Positions 62,576 through 64,000 of a stretch of DNA of 64,000 bases are shown here, one piece after another (the stretch's first letter is position 1; each line of letters starts with the position of its first letter). Below the pieces are notes generated by a model. It was not told the DNA's origin. It was given only the letters and a program-made list of their open reading frames with translations, and ran no database searches. The position numbers and the translations under genes are program-made. The stretch covers positions 130,880,301-130,944,300 of the forward strand of contig NC_067473.1 of the NCBI RefSeq assembly GCF_947179515.1. Reading direction: 5' to 3'. Source of the stretch: Apodemus sylvaticus (lineage: Eukaryota > Chordata > Mammalia > Rodentia > Muridae).

Positions 62576-63138
62576 GCAATTTCATTTTAACCTGCTGTCT
62601 CTAGTACTCTTTATATTGCCCAAGCACCTGCTCTGCTCACCAACATACTGGAGTCTAAGCTTGCTACACTGTAGGCATTCATTGTGGATAGAGTGTGCAC
62701 ACATGTGACTTGCACTATGCAACTTTGAGGGCTTTGTGTTTCTTGTTTTATAACATGACAGTTCTGTAAGTGACCATATTGAAACAATGTAGCTGGATCC
62801 TTCTCCTAGCAATCTTAGAGAGCAATGCACAGATGGTTGTACCTGTTCTTTGCCCACCACTAAGGAGTCAAGTCATGTATCATGTATGACTTAGCCACAG
62901 CAAACTAGGATCTTCCCAGACTGGTGATATAATAATGCAGACCTTGGGAAATATGGTGATTTTGTGAACTTGTTAATGTTTACCCTCAAATTTAAGGAGG
63001 GGACACACACAGCACTAACAGAAGTTACACCACACAATGATGTTTTGGAAACCAGACAGCGTGATAGTGATCATACATCAAAATAAGCTGTTTCAAGGAG
63101 ACATACAGCAATCAAATGGGCAGAGATTTTGATTTCCC
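62576..63138. other. Intergenic unique sequence
   Basis: No gene or repeat recognised. Confidence 0.45.
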
Positions 63139-63139
63139 T

Positions 63140-63355
63140 TAAGTATTAAAGTTTTATTTGTTTTTATGTATGTATGTGTGAGTGTGTGCTACAGGTGTGC
63201 AGGTACCTGGGGAGGACAGACGATGACATCAGATATTCTAGAAGACAGACTCATAGGCAGTCATAAGCTGCCCCATACGGATGCTGGGGGCTGAACCTTG
63301 GTCTTATTCAAGAGTGGTAAGTGTTGCCAAACACACCATCTCTCCAACCAGCCCC
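63140..63355 (-). repeat. B2/B3 SINE
   Basis: ttttatttgtttttatgtat tail, ggatgctgggggctgaacc, caccatctctccaaccagcc. Confidence 0.75.
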
Positions 63356-64000
63356 AATTTCACTTAATGTTGTTTGCTAGAATTTAACACTTGAACAACT
63401 GCTGTCTGCTAGATTCTTAGGGTTTTCAAATTCTCCTTTCTCAATGATGGATCCCTTAGAGAAATATAACATTTGTTTCAGGGCAAATGTTCATCAAGGT
63501 TTGGGGAATGATCGAAGTCCTGTCTCAGTATTTAATTTTTCAGCTGAGTGTTGGAAAGATGGAGTTCTCCAAAATGGGCTTGCAATGTAGAAATGATCAC
63601 ACATGTTTATTTTAAATGATAAGTGTGTAATTCCAAAGAAAACTAACAGCAATCGAGATTTTTATTATGATACCGTCATTGTGGCAATTAGACACATGTC
63701 TGTAGAATAACAGGCATCACACTTTCCCTTTTTTGCTTGATAGTTTTTAATTTGTTTTCTGCAGCAGGCATGCTGTAGAAACGTATACACTGCATGCCTG
63801 GAGTATTTGCCATAAGATGTAGCCATGAGGCATCTATAAATATGACATGTTCTACTTGGCAGTTACATTTTCCTATAAGAATAGTTTGATGTATATTTAA
63901 TATCACACCTATTTTAAAATATGCACACATCACAGGGGGGGTGGTGCTTTCAAAGAAAGTGCTGCATTATCCATTTCTGGTAAAACTTTAAACCATTGTC
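63356..64000. other. Intergenic unique sequence to window end
   Basis: A+T-rich, no repeat or gene recognised. Confidence 0.45.

Noticed and set aside
1..64000. Bacterial-type operons, phage, insertion sequences or defence systems
   Set aside because: Repeat content, intron structure and CpG depletion are those of a rodent chromosome. No such genes are present.

Overview
The window is nuclear DNA from a murid rodent (Mus/Rattus group; species not resolved). The grounds are B1, B2, B3, B4 and ID SINEs, MaLR LTRs, rodent L1 3' ends, the rodent hAT repeat URR1, long dinucleotide tracts, and a spliced single-copy gene. No bacterial, phage or plasmid features are present.

The one real protein-coding gene is Prok2 (prokineticin 2), complete on the minus strand. 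Its four coding exons lie at 20896-20988, 17408-17533, 9668-9730 and 7441-7545, all with GT-AG introns. Exon 3 is the in-frame 63-nt cassette that gives the 128-aa long form; skipping it gives the 107-aa secreted form. The promoter lies in a CpG-rich block at about 20840-21270, with a palindromic TTATAA core and upstream CACGTG E-boxes. The 3' UTR appears to run to an AATAAATAAA signal near 6262-6271.

Left of Prok2 (1-6030) is repeat-rich intergenic DNA. The introns carry B4/ID SINEs, a MER20 remnant, a HAL1/L1 block and a MaLR LTR. Intron 1, the promoter and the first ~1.8 kb upstream (about 17.95-22.8 kb) are almost free of interspersed repeats. From 22.8 kb to 64 kb the DNA is intergenic, consistent with the gene-poor side of Prok2. 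It holds SINEs, LTRs, two L1 3' ends, two head-to-head URR1 elements, a processed Rpl19 pseudogene with target-site duplication, microsatellites, and a 12-copy ~30-bp minisatellite at 59321-59704.

Several repeat-free tracts upstream of Prok2 (33.2-33.5, 47.2-47.8, 51.0-51.5, 56.5-56.9 and 57.4-58.0 kb) look like candidate cis-regulatory sequence. That is inference, because no conservation search was possible. I found no evidence for a previously undescribed multi-gene system. The points most worth checking are the Prok2 promoter and cassette exon, the minisatellite of nuclear-receptor-like half-sites, the CpG-dense patch just past the Prok2 3' end, and the candidate distal enhancers.
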